Assembly (NCBI GenBank): GCA_035544955.1 | Contig: DASZZN010000030.1 | Location: 1-64,000 of the forward strand | DNA: 64,000 nucleotides | Source: Candidatus Dormiibacterota bacterium | GTDB lineage: Bacteria > Chloroflexota > Dormibacteria > CF-121 | Direction of reading: 5' to 3' | Shown here: positions 1-8,778 of the stretch, piece by piece | How positions within the stretch are numbered: position 1 is the first letter of the stretch | How the letters are laid out: the number at the start of each line of letters is the position of its first letter | The notes under the pieces: generated by a model | The model's database searches: none | What the model was told of the DNA's origin: nothing | What the model saw: only the letters and a program-made list of their open reading frames with translations | Position numbers and translations under genes: made by a program

Positions 1-141
1 TTCTATGGGAGCAACCAGGAACGTCAGCGGCAGCTGCCCCGCTGGGTGCGCTTCTACAATCGCTACCGACCCCACACCGCGCTCGGCGGCCAGGCTCCCA
101 CCTCAGTTCTTGTCAACAAGGCTGATGGGAACTACACCTAG
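1..141 (+). CDS. IS481-family transposase, C-terminal end (partial at window edge)
   Basis: Frame 1 is open from the first base to a TAG at 139-141 and gives 46 residues. They contain 'RFYNRYRPHTALGGQAP', the hallmark end of the rve integrase core in IS481-type DDE transposases. The rest of the gene lies outside the window. Its stop shares one base with the GTG of the next gene, so the element sits directly against the polysaccharide locus. A decayed relative occurs on the - strand near 24.7-24.9 kb. The family call is firm; whether the full element is intact cannot be judged here. Confidence 0.85.
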   Translation, partial: FYGSNQERQRQLPRWVRFYNRYRPHTALGGQAPTSVLVNKADGNYT

Positions 142-1184
142 TGCGCGTGCTCAACCTCGCGGCGATCATCGACGAGATCTGCAACAGCGAGGCTGCGATC
201 GGTGGCCCGGTCCAACGGACTGCCTTCATCGGGCAGAGTCATGCCGACGTCTATCGCGTCACCGCAGGCGGGCGGACCTTCATCGCTCACGCCAGCCGGC
301 AGGGGATCGAATACCTGATGCGCCTCCGGGCCAATCTCGACAGGGTCGCCGTCCTGGAGGACGACCGGATCCCGCGGGAGGTGGCCTGGCGGACGTCGAA
401 CGGTGCCTGGGCAGTGCTCATGTATCCGGAAATCGCCGGCGAGGAGCTGCACGCGTCAAATGCGACCGACGAGGCCCTGGAATCGCTGGGCGATCTACTG
501 CGGCGGCTGCACTCGGTCGAGGACCCTGGACACCAGCCCAGCGACCTTGCCGGGCGAGTCAATGAGCCGTCGGCCTTTGCGGCCTTTGGTGAGATGCTGA
601 TCCACCGGCTGTCCGATTTGCCCATCCGAACTGACCGCGTGCGCCATCACCTGGATGTGATGTCGGCATACCTGCGAGAACACGCCTCGGAATTCCAGGT
701 CCCGACGCGCCTCATCCACGGCGACCTCCACCGCTCCAACATTGTGTCGACGGGCACGTCCGTCGGGTTGCTCGACTGGGGTGACCTCACGGCGGGCGAT
801 TATGCGTTCGATCTCGCCGCGCTGAAATTCATCCTCGATGCGGTTGCGCCCCGGAAGAGCACTCAGTTCATCCGTGCCCGAGCCCGCGATTACGCCCAGC
901 GGTTCCACGATGGCTCGCTCGAAATCCGGATGCGTTTCTTCCTGGCGCTGGCCGGCCTGGTGCGGGCCTTCAATTGTGCCGACGACAGCGCAGCCCTTCG
1001 GCCCAGCCGGGCGTGGCGGGTGCGTGCCTGCTACCTCCATTCGGAGACCCAATGGCGCTCGCCGCTGATGATCGACGGGCCCAGCGCAGGGGCACCAGTC
1101 GCTCGCACCGAGGACTTCGCCGTCGACATGCGACAGCCGATTCGCGGCCTCTTCTACCTGCTGGCGCCCAAGAGAGTCTCGTGA
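141..1184 (+). CDS. Aminoglycoside phosphotransferase-like (APH) kinase family protein
   Basis: A 347-residue cytoplasmic protein of the APH/choline-kinase fold. The catalytic loop 'HGDLHRSN' starts near residue 193 and the metal-binding 'DWGD' near residue 212, the order expected for an ATP-dependent small-molecule kinase. The substrate is unknown. Its place at the head of a glycan operon suggests phosphorylation of a sugar or lipid-linked precursor, which is inference. The GTG start at 141 overlaps the transposase stop by one base, so the first residues may derive from the IS end and the native start may have been lost. Its stop overlaps the next start (GTGA). Confidence 0.75.
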   Translation: MRVLNLAAIIDEICNSEAAIGGPVQRTAFIGQSHADVYRVTAGGRTFIAHASRQGIEYLMRLRANLDRVAVLEDDRIPREVAWRTSNGAWAVLMYPEIAGEELHASNATDEALESLGDLLRRLHSVEDPGHQPSDLAGRVNEPSAFAAFGEMLIHRLSDLPIRTDRVRHHLDVMSAYLREHASEFQVPTRLIHGDLHRSNIVSTGTSVGLLDWGDLTAGDYAFDLAALKFILDAVAPRKSTQFIRARARDYAQRFHDGSLEIRMRFFLALAGLVRAFNCADDSAALRPSRAWRVRACYLHSETQWRSPLMIDGPSAGAPVARTEDFAVDMRQPIRGLFYLLAPKRVS

Positions 1185-2635
1185 GAGCGCCCAGCCTGAC
1201 ACGGAGCAGCGCCCTGAATTTCGCCGACGGTGCCGTGACGCTCGCAGGCGCACTCGTTGTGTCCATCATCCTGGCCCGAAGGCTCGGCAGTGATGGTTTC
1301 GGTGTGTATGCCATGACGATGTCAGTCGTGATGTTTACGCTGCTCTTTGCTCGGCTGGGCATCTCGGCGACGGTCCGGCGATATGTCGCTGAGCTGGACG
1401 GCAAGAGTGATCTTGCAACGGCGGGGATCATCCTCGGACGCGCCCTGCGTTTGGGACTTCTCAGTGGAATTCTCGCGACCGCGGCGCTGGCCCTGATCTC
1501 CCCTCCGCTCGCCACCTTCTTCCATCGCCCGGAGTTGCGAGTTGATTTGCTCATTGGCGCGGCTATGTTGCTACCGATGGTGGCGGTCGGAATCCTGCGA
1601 GCGGTGATCACCGGCCTGCAGCGTTACGGAAACCTGGTCCGCTTGAACCTGGTGACGTCGCCGGTGTGGGTGGCCGGCTGTTCCATCGCCCTCTGGCGAG
1701 GTGCCGGAGTTCCGGGTGTTCTCGTCGTCAGCCTGGGCATCGAAATCATCAACCTGGCCGCGCTCACTGCCTGGAGCATGCGCTACGTCGGCATCCGGTG
1801 GCGCGCGTCCTTGCCGGCCGACCTCCGCTCGCGCGTACAGCGGTACAACCTCGCACTCGGTGTTCTGATCCTGCTGAACGCCGTGGTCTGGGAACGATCA
1901 GAAATCCTGTTCCTTGGGCGATTTCAGGGAGCGGCCCAGGTTTCCTTTTACGCGATCCCCTTCGCCCTCACGGAGCGAGTCGTCGACTTGCTCCCCGGAG
2001 CGATCCTCGGGGTTCTTCTTCCTGGCCTGAGTTATGCGCGCGGCGCAGCTGATTCGGGCCGGTTTACCGCGGTCCTGAGTGATGCCCTGCGAAACCTCGC
2101 GATGCTCACCCTGCCGATCTGCCTCTTCGGCATTCCACTGGCGCCGGTTGTGATCAAGCTGCTGTACGGGTCGCAGTTCGATGGCGCCGTCATCGTTCTC
2201 CAGATCCTGCTCGTTTCCGTCGTCTTTGGTGTCCTCGGTCAAGCATCGCGGTCCGCTCTACTCGGACTCGAACGCCAGGGCTGGCTGCTCAAGACCGGGT
2301 CCATTGCCGCCGTTGTCAGCATCGGCCTGGACCTCGTTCTGATTCCACGTGGGGGCGCGGTTGGCGCGGCGATCGCGAACACCATCGTCCAGGCCGCCTG
2401 GGCGCTGTCCATTTTTGCCCCACTGTGGAGTAGGGTGGCATCGGCGACCAAGCGGGCGGTTCTGAAGGCCGCTCTAGTAGCGATCGCGCTCGCCGGTCTG
2501 CTCGGACTGGTCATGTCGGTCGGGCTCACGGCGACTATCGCGGTTGGCGCGGGACTGCTGGTACTTGCGGCGTACGCATTCACCCTGGTGCGCCTTCGGC
2601 TCGTCCCCTTTCGGCCGGAGGTCGCCAGCACCTGA
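1181..2635 (+). CDS. Polysaccharide flippase, MATE/Wzx-like (first copy)
   Basis: A 484-residue polytopic membrane protein with about twelve to fourteen hydrophobic segments. It opens 'LNFADGAVTLAGALVVS' followed by 'LARRLGSDGFGVYA', the characteristic start of Wzx/RfbX-type flippases, which carry lipid-linked oligosaccharides across the membrane. GTG at 1181 is chosen because it overlaps the previous stop by four bases and places the conserved N-terminus correctly; the open frame further upstream lies inside the kinase gene. A second, unrelated-looking flippase is at 19753, so the locus may carry two export routes. Confidence 0.85.
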   Translation: MRAPSLTRSSALNFADGAVTLAGALVVSIILARRLGSDGFGVYAMTMSVVMFTLLFARLGISATVRRYVAELDGKSDLATAGIILGRALRLGLLSGILATAALALISPPLATFFHRPELRVDLLIGAAMLLPMVAVGILRAVITGLQRYGNLVRLNLVTSPVWVAGCSIALWRGAGVPGVLVVSLGIEIINLAALTAWSMRYVGIRWRASLPADLRSRVQRYNLALGVLILLNAVVWERSEILFLGRFQGAAQVSFYAIPFALTERVVDLLPGAILGVLLPGLSYARGAADSGRFTAVLSDALRNLAMLTLPICLFGIPLAPVVIKLLYGSQFDGAVIVLQILLVSVVFGVLGQASRSALLGLERQGWLLKTGSIAAVVSIGLDLVLIPRGGAVGAAIANTIVQAAWALSIFAPLWSRVASATKRAVLKAALVAIALAGLLGLVMSVGLTATIAVGAGLLVLAAYAFTLVRLRLVPFRPEVAST

Positions 2636-3792
2636 ATCTCGCGTTCGTTGGTTTCCTGCCGCCGGACTCAGCGAATGCAGAGGAACGGACGTTCTTCGGA
2701 TTGCTGTCAACCCGCTTTGACCGGGCGGTCTTCTTTCAGGGGATCGGGGTCAAAGGGTTAACTCTCCGACACCTTCGGTCGCTTCCGTCCAGGCTGTCGA
2801 AGAGAAATCTGCCGGCCCGCTCGAGTCGGGTTCGTCGCGGCATCCTGCCGATGCTTCCCATCCGTCGAGGGGCCGCAGCCAGGATCAGCGCGTGGATGAT
2901 CAGGCGACGACTCATCGCCCTCACGAGAGGACGCTTCGACGAATGGGTGTTCTGGGTCCGTTTCCCCTCTCCTGAGTTGGTCCAGGCGATTCGCGGCCTC
3001 GCCGTTGGCCGCATCGTGTACGAGCCGGTCGATCACTACGCGGCTGAGCCGCTGTTCTCTCCGGCCGATCGCCGGCGACTGGAACGGGCCGAGCAGGAGC
3101 TAGTGCGACGGGCGATGGTCGTGACCACCAGCGCCGGATTGGCCAGACAGTTCACGATGGCGCCAGGCGGCGCTCACTGGCTGCCGATCGGAACGGACGC
3201 CAGCTTGAAAGCGAGACCCTCTCGAGCGCTGAATGACATCCCGCGCCCACGGCTTGGCGTCATCGGGTCTCTTGATTGGCTGGCTGACGAGGAGCTGCTC
3301 ACGGAGGTGGCCACCAGGCGCCCAGCCTGGCAGCTGGTTCTGGCCGGCCCGCGCGATGGCAACTGGGGACGACGGCTGCAACAGCTGCCAAACGTGCACT
3401 GGCTCGGCATCCTGCGGCCCGACGAGGCCAGGGGCGTGATTGCGGGCTGCGACGTCGCCCTCAATCCGTGCGTCCTCAATGAGTGGACGGAGGCGGCGCT
3501 GCCCGTGAAGGTCTTCGACTACCTCGCGGAGGGAAGGCCGGTCGTGAGCACGCCAATGGCCGAACTCGACATCTTCAAAGACCTGATCGAGCTGGCGCCG
3601 GCCAGCCAGTTCATTCCAGCGATCGAAGAGGCGCTCGCAACGGACAGTCCCGAGGCCGCGGCGCGACGGAGACAAGCTTCTCAGCGATTCACCTCACAGG
3701 ATCGGGCACGGCGCGCCTTTGAGCTCGTGACGCAGACGACCGCATTTCACACAACCACGCAGGAGAGGGGAGGGGTAAGCCTATGCAGCTGA
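2632..3792 (+). CDS. Glycosyltransferase, GT4-like (GT-B fold), apparent CTG start
   Basis: About 386 residues. The C-terminal half shows 'NVHWLGILRPDEARGVIAGC' and 'PVKVFDYLAEGRPVVSTPMA', the nucleotide-sugar-binding half of GT4/GT1-type enzymes, with the conserved E around 'YLAEGRPVV'. The natural N-terminus reads 'LNLAFVGFLPPDSANAEERT' from a CTG at 2632 that overlaps the flippase stop (CTGA). No ATG, GTG or TTG lies in this open frame before 2701, and starting there would remove the first beta strand. The end overlaps gmhA by ten bases. Donor and acceptor are unknown. Confidence 0.8.
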   Translation: MNLAFVGFLPPDSANAEERTFFGLLSTRFDRAVFFQGIGVKGLTLRHLRSLPSRLSKRNLPARSSRVRRGILPMLPIRRGAAARISAWMIRRRLIALTRGRFDEWVFWVRFPSPELVQAIRGLAVGRIVYEPVDHYAAEPLFSPADRRRLERAEQELVRRAMVVTTSAGLARQFTMAPGGAHWLPIGTDASLKARPSRALNDIPRPRLGVIGSLDWLADEELLTEVATRRPAWQLVLAGPRDGNWGRRLQQLPNVHWLGILRPDEARGVIAGCDVALNPCVLNEWTEAALPVKVFDYLAEGRPVVSTPMAELDIFKDLIELAPASQFIPAIEEALATDSPEAAARRRQASQRFTSQDRARRAFELVTQTTAFHTTTQERGGVSLCS

Positions 3793-4370
3793 TCGAACGG
3801 TCGAGCATCACCGCGGCGCTGGAAGACCATATCACCGAAGTGCGCGCGGTTCTCGCCCGGATACCGATCGCGGAGATGGAACGGGTCGTTGCCATCATCC
3901 TGGACGCCTACCGGCGCAACAAGCACGTGTACATCGTGGGGAACGGTGGGAGCGCCGCGACCGCGACCCACTTTGCCTGCGACCTGTCGAAAGCGACGAT
4001 TGTTGAGGGCCGCGCTCGACTGCGCGTCACGTCGCTCACCGACAATGTCGCGCTGCTCACAGCATGGGCAAACGACACGAGCTACGAGAACGTTTTCGCC
4101 GAGCAACTCTACAACCTTCTGAACACCGGTGACGTCGTCATCGCCATCAGTGCCAGCGGCAACTCACCCAACGTGCTGGCGGCGATCGATGCGGCGCGCG
4201 CCCGGGGCGCGACGACGGTCGGCCTGGTCGGCTTTGCCGGCGGATCTCTGAAAGACGCTGCCGACGCGGCCATCCACGTGGAAAGCAACAGCTACGGCGT
4301 GGTTGAAGACTGCCACCTGGTGCTCGAGCATGCGATCACTGAGTCGACCCGAGCGGCACTGATTGAGTAA
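3783..4370 (+). CDS. gmhA: Sedoheptulose 7-phosphate isomerase
   Basis: A 195-residue SIS-domain enzyme that converts sedoheptulose 7-phosphate to D-glycero-D-manno-heptose 7-phosphate, the first step of nucleotide-heptose synthesis. Visible motifs are 'IVGNGGSAATATHFACDL' (sugar-phosphate binding), 'AISASGNSPNVLAAI' and 'EDCHLVLEHAI', which carries the late His of GmhA. Length matches the family. The ATG follows a strong purine-rich ribosome site (aggagaggggagggg), stronger than in most neighbours. It is coupled to gmhB by an eight-base overlap, and gmhB and hddA follow in pathway order. Confidence 0.92.
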   Translation: MQLIERSSITAALEDHITEVRAVLARIPIAEMERVVAIILDAYRRNKHVYIVGNGGSAATATHFACDLSKATIVEGRARLRVTSLTDNVALLTAWANDTSYENVFAEQLYNLLNTGDVVIAISASGNSPNVLAAIDAARARGATTVGLVGFAGGSLKDAADAAIHVESNSYGVVEDCHLVLEHAITESTRAALIE

Positions 4371-4926
4371 GCAAAACGGTGCGATCACCGTTTTCCTGGA
4401 CCGCGACGGCGTCATCAACCGCCGCCGGCCGGATCATGTCAAGTCCTGGGAGGAATTTGAGTTCCTTCCGCGATCCCTGGAGGCGCTGGCTCGGCTGCAC
4501 CGCATGCAGGCGCGTGTCATCGTCATCACCAACCAGGCGGTCGTGGGTCGCGGCTTGATCGCCAACGAGGAGCTGATACGCATTCATAGCCGAATGAGCG
4601 AGGAAGTCGCGAACTCGGGCGGGCGCATCGAGCGAATCTACGCCTGCCCGCATACGCCCGAGACTGGTTGCGCTTGCCGCAAGCCCGGGACTGGGCTCTT
4701 GACGCGGGCCAGCGCTGAGCTCGGCATCGCGCTGCATCACTCGTTTATGGTTGGCGACTCCGAGTCGGACGTGCTCGCTGGCAGAGCCGTCGGATCTCAG
4801 CCAGTTCTGATTCGGGACGATGGCCTGGATGGAGCTCAACCCGGTTTACCGGTCGTTCGCGATCTGACCGAAGCGGTGCAAGTGATCGCTGAAGCGATGA
4901 CCAAGGCTGACGTGCGGCCGTGCTGA
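4363..4926 (+). CDS. gmhB: D-glycero-D-manno-heptose 1,7-bisphosphate phosphatase
   Basis: A 187-residue HAD phosphatase that removes the 7-phosphate of heptose 1,7-bisphosphate. Motif I is 'FLDRDGVINRR', motif II lies in 'ITNQAVVGRG', and the late acidic motif is 'MVGDSESDVLAG'. The GmhB-specific zinc loop is present as 'CPHTPETGCACRKPGTGLL' (C-x-H ... C-x-C), which separates it from other HAD proteins such as histidinol phosphatase. The start is TTG at 4363, overlapping the gmhA stop by eight bases; its own stop overlaps hddA. It acts in the cytoplasm after HddA. Confidence 0.92.
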   Translation: MSKQNGAITVFLDRDGVINRRRPDHVKSWEEFEFLPRSLEALARLHRMQARVIVITNQAVVGRGLIANEELIRIHSRMSEEVANSGGRIERIYACPHTPETGCACRKPGTGLLTRASAELGIALHHSFMVGDSESDVLAGRAVGSQPVLIRDDGLDGAQPGLPVVRDLTEAVQVIAEAMTKADVRPC

Positions 4927-5966
4927 TCGCTCGGGCGCCGCTGCGCATCAGCCTGGCCGGCGGCGGTACCGACCTGGAAGCCTACTACGGGAAGTACGGT
5001 GGCGCCGTCGTCAGCGTGACCATCGACAAGTACTTCTACGTCTTCGTTTCCCCCAGCGATAGCAATCACATCCAGGTAGCTTCCTCGGACTACCAGACGT
5101 TCTACCGTCAGCGCCTGGACGAGTCCCCGCTCTGGGACGGCGACCTGCGCCTGCCGAAGGTGATCATCGATCACTTCGGGATCCAAACCGGCCTTTCGGT
5201 CTTTCTGGCTTCGCAGGTGCCGCCTGGGACGGGCCTTGGTTCATCCAGCACCGTGGCCGTGGCGCTCGTCAAAGCGATGTCGGTGCTGCGCGGTTTGCGA
5301 ATGAGCCGGCAGCAGGTGGCAGAGCTCGCTTGTCAGATCGAAATCGAAAAGCTCGGCATGCCGATCGGAAAGCAGGACCAGTTTGCGGCCTCCTTCGGGG
5401 GCCTCAACTTCATCGAATTCGGGACGGAGGGCGTCACGGTCGAGGCGCTCGAGATGGCACAGGAAACCCTCGGGGCGCTCGAACGTCGGATGATGCTCTT
5501 CTTCACCGGCCGGTCCAGGAACTCGGCCCAAATCCTGGGCGAGCAGAAGCGCAGCAGCGAGCGGAACCGAGCGGTTGTGATCGAGGCGTTGCATCAAATC
5601 AAGACGGGCGCGCTCGACCTGCGAAAGCAGCTCGGGATGGGAAACATCTCTGCCGTTGGCGAGTGCCTGCACCGATCATGGCTTGCCAAGCGACAACTGG
5701 CCCGGGGGATCAGCGACCCATGGATCGACCGCTGGTATGAGGCCGCGCGCGCGGCGGGGGCCAGCGGCGGAAAGATCGCCGGTGCGGGCGGTGGCGGTTT
5801 CCTGCTGCTCTATTGCGAGCCGGACCGCCAGGACCATGTGACCGAGACGCTCGAGGCGAACGGGCTGACGCGGATGGATTTTCGGTTCGAGAGTGGGGGC
5901 GCGATGGTGATCATGAACAACCTGGTCGGGCTATATGACGGGAGCCGGACGCCGGTTCATGCCTAA
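4920..5966 (+). CDS. hddA: D-glycero-alpha-D-manno-heptose 7-phosphate kinase
   Basis: A 348-residue GHMP kinase. It begins 'LIARAPLRISLAGGGTDL', has the ATP loop 'PPGTGLGSSSTVAVAL' near residue 100 and ends with the third GHMP motif 'GGKIAGAGGGGFLLLY'. This arrangement is that of HddA, which makes heptose 1,7-bisphosphate with alpha configuration for GDP-heptose synthesis. GTG at 4920 overlaps gmhB by seven bases. The expected fourth enzyme, the guanylyltransferase HddC, is not found in this window, so the activated sugar must be completed by a gene elsewhere or by a non-standard enzyme. Confidence 0.9.
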   Translation: MLIARAPLRISLAGGGTDLEAYYGKYGGAVVSVTIDKYFYVFVSPSDSNHIQVASSDYQTFYRQRLDESPLWDGDLRLPKVIIDHFGIQTGLSVFLASQVPPGTGLGSSSTVAVALVKAMSVLRGLRMSRQQVAELACQIEIEKLGMPIGKQDQFAASFGGLNFIEFGTEGVTVEALEMAQETLGALERRMMLFFTGRSRNSAQILGEQKRSSERNRAVVIEALHQIKTGALDLRKQLGMGNISAVGECLHRSWLAKRQLARGISDPWIDRWYEAARAAGASGGKIAGAGGGGFLLLYCEPDRQDHVTETLEANGLTRMDFRFESGGAMVIMNNLVGLYDGSRTPVHA

Positions 5967-7221
5967 ATCCCGGGCCTGGCGTTTCCTCGTCAGCACGCTG
6001 GTGGTCGTGGACCTCGCATGCGTCCTGCTGGGCTTAAAACTGGCCGCCTGGCTGGCCTCGCAGCCGGCGTTCGGAGGCCGGGGAACGCCGGATTGGAGCT
6101 TCATCCTGCTGATATTGCCGATCTTCAGCCTCATCTTCGTGGCGCAGGGCCTCTACGATCCGCAAAACCTGTTGGGTGGAACCCGCGAATATGCGGCCGT
6201 CTTTCGTGCCTGCACTTACGGCCTGCTGGCGATCGTGCTGGTCAGCTTCGTGACTCGGTGGATCGTGTCTCGGGAATGGATCGTGCTCTCGTGGGCATTT
6301 TCAGCTGCGCTCTTAGGCAGCGGGCGGTTTCTGATCAGACGAGCCGCCTACCAGCTTCAGCGCAGGGGCCATTTCACGGCGAAGACGATCATCGTAGGTG
6401 CAAACGCGCACAGCCTGGCCGTGGCCACGCAGCTGAGCCAGAATGGGAGTGGCGTCCGAATCGTTGGCTTCCTGGATGATTACGTTCCGGCTGGCTCCGT
6501 CCTCGGCAACGGCCACCGGGTGCTCGGTGGGTCATCTGCCCTGATGCAGGTCGCGGCGCGTACGCATGCCGATGAGGCGATCGTGGTTCCCCAGGCCTTA
6601 CCCTGGGAAACCCTCCAGACAGTGCTGACAGACGCCGCCGCGGCGCCCAACGGACTGCGGGTGCACCTGCCGGCTGGCTTTTACGACCTGCTGACGACGA
6701 GGGTCGGGCTGTCCGAGAGGAATCACGTGCCCCTGCTGACGGTCAAGAAGGCTCGCCTGACGCCGCTCGAGGCGATCTTCAAATCGAGTCTCGACTACGG
6801 TCTGTCAATCCTGATGCTCGTGCTCCTCTCGCCAGTAATGGCACTCGCAGCGGGCTGGCTACGACTCAACGGCCGGAGCGTTATCGATCGACGCCGTGTC
6901 GTCGGGCAATATGGGCGCCCGTTCGCGTTGTTCAGCTTCCACCCGGGTGGTCCCGCCAGTTCCATATTCATCCGAAAGCTGCCCGGGTTAGTCAACGTAT
7001 TGCGCGGGGAACTCAGTATCGTCGGGCCCCGTCCGATGGAGGGCAAGGATGATCGCGCTCAAACGAGGCTTCTAAGTATCCGGCCAGGGCTGACCGGTTC
7101 GTGGCGCCAGGTCAGTGACGCAGACGCCCAGGCCGTCCTCGACCTCTACTACATCCGGAGCTACAGCATCTGGCTCGACCTTCAAGTGCTCTTTCAGCGG
7201 GTAAAGGCGCGTTTTGGCTGA
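5959..7221 (+). CDS. Polyprenyl glycosylphosphotransferase-like membrane protein lacking the catalytic Asp-Glu
   Basis: A 420-residue protein with the layout of WbaP/CpsE-type initiating enzymes: about four N-terminal membrane segments, a Rossmann-like middle part with 'KTIIVGANAHSLAVA', another membrane helix near residue 280 and a C-terminal phosphoglycosyl-transferase domain. The usual KFRTM and SLDELPQ motifs are absent: 'FALFSFHPGG' runs almost directly into 'RKLPGLVNVLRGELSIVGPR'. The catalytic Asp-Glu pair known from PglC is therefore missing, although the frame is intact. ATG at 5959 overlaps hddA by eight bases; ATG at 5935 is an alternative. It may be a pseudoenzyme or a partner of the next gene. 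Confidence 0.8.
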   Translation: MPKSRAWRFLVSTLVVVDLACVLLGLKLAAWLASQPAFGGRGTPDWSFILLILPIFSLIFVAQGLYDPQNLLGGTREYAAVFRACTYGLLAIVLVSFVTRWIVSREWIVLSWAFSAALLGSGRFLIRRAAYQLQRRGHFTAKTIIVGANAHSLAVATQLSQNGSGVRIVGFLDDYVPAGSVLGNGHRVLGGSSALMQVAARTHADEAIVVPQALPWETLQTVLTDAAAAPNGLRVHLPAGFYDLLTTRVGLSERNHVPLLTVKKARLTPLEAIFKSSLDYGLSILMLVLLSPVMALAAGWLRLNGRSVIDRRRVVGQYGRPFALFSFHPGGPASSIFIRKLPGLVNVLRGELSIVGPRPMEGKDDRAQTRLLSIRPGLTGSWRQVSDADAQAVLDLYYIRSYSIWLDLQVLFQRVKARFG

Positions 7222-7837
7222 GATCCTGAAGGCCACGAGTTATTCGTCTCTCAAGCGGGCGCTGGACCTTGTCGTCGCCGGTGTCTTGCTGGTGCTCGTG
7301 AGCCCGATTCTTGCCGGCAGCCTGCTTGCTGTTCAGATCGGCTCGGGCCGGCCTGTCATCTACCGACGACGGGTCATCGGTCAGAGCGGCCAGACGTTTG
7401 ATGCCTTCAAAATTCGCACCATGATGCCGAATGCTGAGGAGGTGCTGGAACGGGATTCGAGCCTGCGGCTGGCGTTTGCGGCCACCAACAAGTTGGTGGT
7501 CGATCCCCGGGTAACGACGGTCGGGCGCTGGTTGCGACGGCTGAGCATTGATGAACTTCCCCAACTGGTGAATGTGCTGAGAGGCGAGATGAGCCTCGTC
7601 GGCCCGCGCATGATCACGCCAGGCGAGCTCCCGGAGTGGGGCGACACAGCCGCCCTCCTGCTGTCCGTGCGGCCGGGACTTACGGGCCTCTGGCAGGTGA
7701 GCGGCCGCCAGAAGCTGAGCAAGGCCGATCGCATTCGCCTGGATCGCGATTATGTCCAGCGGATGTCGTTGAGTCTGGACCTGGCCATCCTGGCGCGAAC
7801 GGTGCCGGCCGTTTTGTCCAGCCGGGGCGCCTACTGA
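7214..7837 (+). CDS. Undecaprenyl-phosphate sugar phosphotransferase (PglC-like, monotopic)
   Basis: A 207-residue enzyme that transfers a sugar 1-phosphate to undecaprenyl phosphate and starts a glycan. It has one N-terminal membrane-inserting hydrophobic segment (residues about 17-40, 'LDLVVAGVLLVLVSPIL'), then 'AFKIRTMMPNAE', the catalytic 'LSIDELPQLVNVLRGEMSL' and 'VGPRM'. It lacks the large N-terminal domain of WbaP-type enzymes. The TTG start overlaps the preceding defective paralogue by eight bases. That tight coupling suggests the two products work together, with this one catalytic; this is inference. Confidence 0.88.
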   Translation: MAEILKATSYSSLKRALDLVVAGVLLVLVSPILAGSLLAVQIGSGRPVIYRRRVIGQSGQTFDAFKIRTMMPNAEEVLERDSSLRLAFAATNKLVVDPRVTTVGRWLRRLSIDELPQLVNVLRGEMSLVGPRMITPGELPEWGDTAALLLSVRPGLTGLWQVSGRQKLSKADRIRLDRDYVQRMSLSLDLAILARTVPAVLSSRGAY

Positions 7838-8778
7838 TGCGAGCCCTCGTTACCGGAGGCGCCGGATTCGTCGGATCCCACGTGGTCGAGGCGCTGCTGA
7901 ACGCCGGTCACGAGGTGATGGTCGTTGACAACCTGGCCACCGGAGCGCGTGGCAATCTGCCGCCCGAGGTTGAGTTCGTCCTGGTCGACATCACCAACCG
8001 AGCTGAGCTCCTACATGCCTTTGAGCAATTCCAGCCCGAGGTGGTCCTCCACCAGGCAGCGCAGACGCTGGTGGCGGCCTCAGCCTCGGATCCGATCCGA
8101 GACAGCCAGATCAATGTCGTCGGCACGCTCAACGTTCTCGACGCCGCGGGACTCACGGGTGTGCGCAAGATCGTTTTCGCGTCCTCAGGTGGGACCGTGT
8201 ACGGGAATCCGGAACGTCAACCGGTTGCCGAAACGGAGCCGCTGCGCCCGATCAGCCCGTACGGCGTGTCCAAGGTGGCCGGCGAGCACTACATTCGCGT
8301 GATCTGCGAGCAGCGTGGCATGACCTATACGAACCTCCGCTATGGCAACGTCTTCGGCCCACGCGACATTCCGGCGAGCCAGCATGTCATCACGGCGTTC
8401 CTGTACGCCATCCAGCGGGGGTCTCGCCCGGTGATCGAGTGGGACGGCGAACAATCGAAGGACTACGTCTATGCGGCGGACGTTACCCGGGCCAATCTCT
8501 GCGCCCTCGAGCACGGAGACAATGAGAGCTTCAACATCGGAAGCGGCGCAGAGATTTCCGTCAACAACATCTTCACGATGGTCTGTGAACTGGCTGGAAT
8601 CGAGGTCGAAGCGAACCGTGCTCCAAAGCGAGCCGGCGATGTGCGGCGATTCATCCTGGACTGCACCAAGGCGGAGCAGCTACTCGGCTGGCGGCCGACC
8701 ACCTCATTTCGCGACGGCTTGCAAGCCACCGTCGATTACTACCTGGGAGCAAAGGCCCTCTATCCAGCAGCGACTTAA
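7837..8778 (+). CDS. NAD-dependent sugar-nucleotide epimerase, GalE-like
   Basis: A 313-residue extended short-chain dehydrogenase. The N-terminus 'ALVTGGAGFVGSHVVEALL' is the NAD-binding GxxGxxG loop, and the catalytic 'YGVSKVAGE' (YxxxK) lies near residue 147 after 'FASSGGTVYG'. It most resembles UDP-glucose/UDP-GlcNAc 4-epimerases; the exact substrate cannot be told from sequence alone. ATG at 7837 overlaps the previous stop by one base (TGATG). It lies between two phosphoglycosyl transferases, consistent with making the nucleotide sugar that one of them uses. Confidence 0.85.
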   Translation: MRALVTGGAGFVGSHVVEALLNAGHEVMVVDNLATGARGNLPPEVEFVLVDITNRAELLHAFEQFQPEVVLHQAAQTLVAASASDPIRDSQINVVGTLNVLDAAGLTGVRKIVFASSGGTVYGNPERQPVAETEPLRPISPYGVSKVAGEHYIRVICEQRGMTYTNLRYGNVFGPRDIPASQHVITAFLYAIQRGSRPVIEWDGEQSKDYVYAADVTRANLCALEHGDNESFNIGSGAEISVNNIFTMVCELAGIEVEANRAPKRAGDVRRFILDCTKAEQLLGWRPTTSFRDGLQATVDYYLGAKALYPAAT

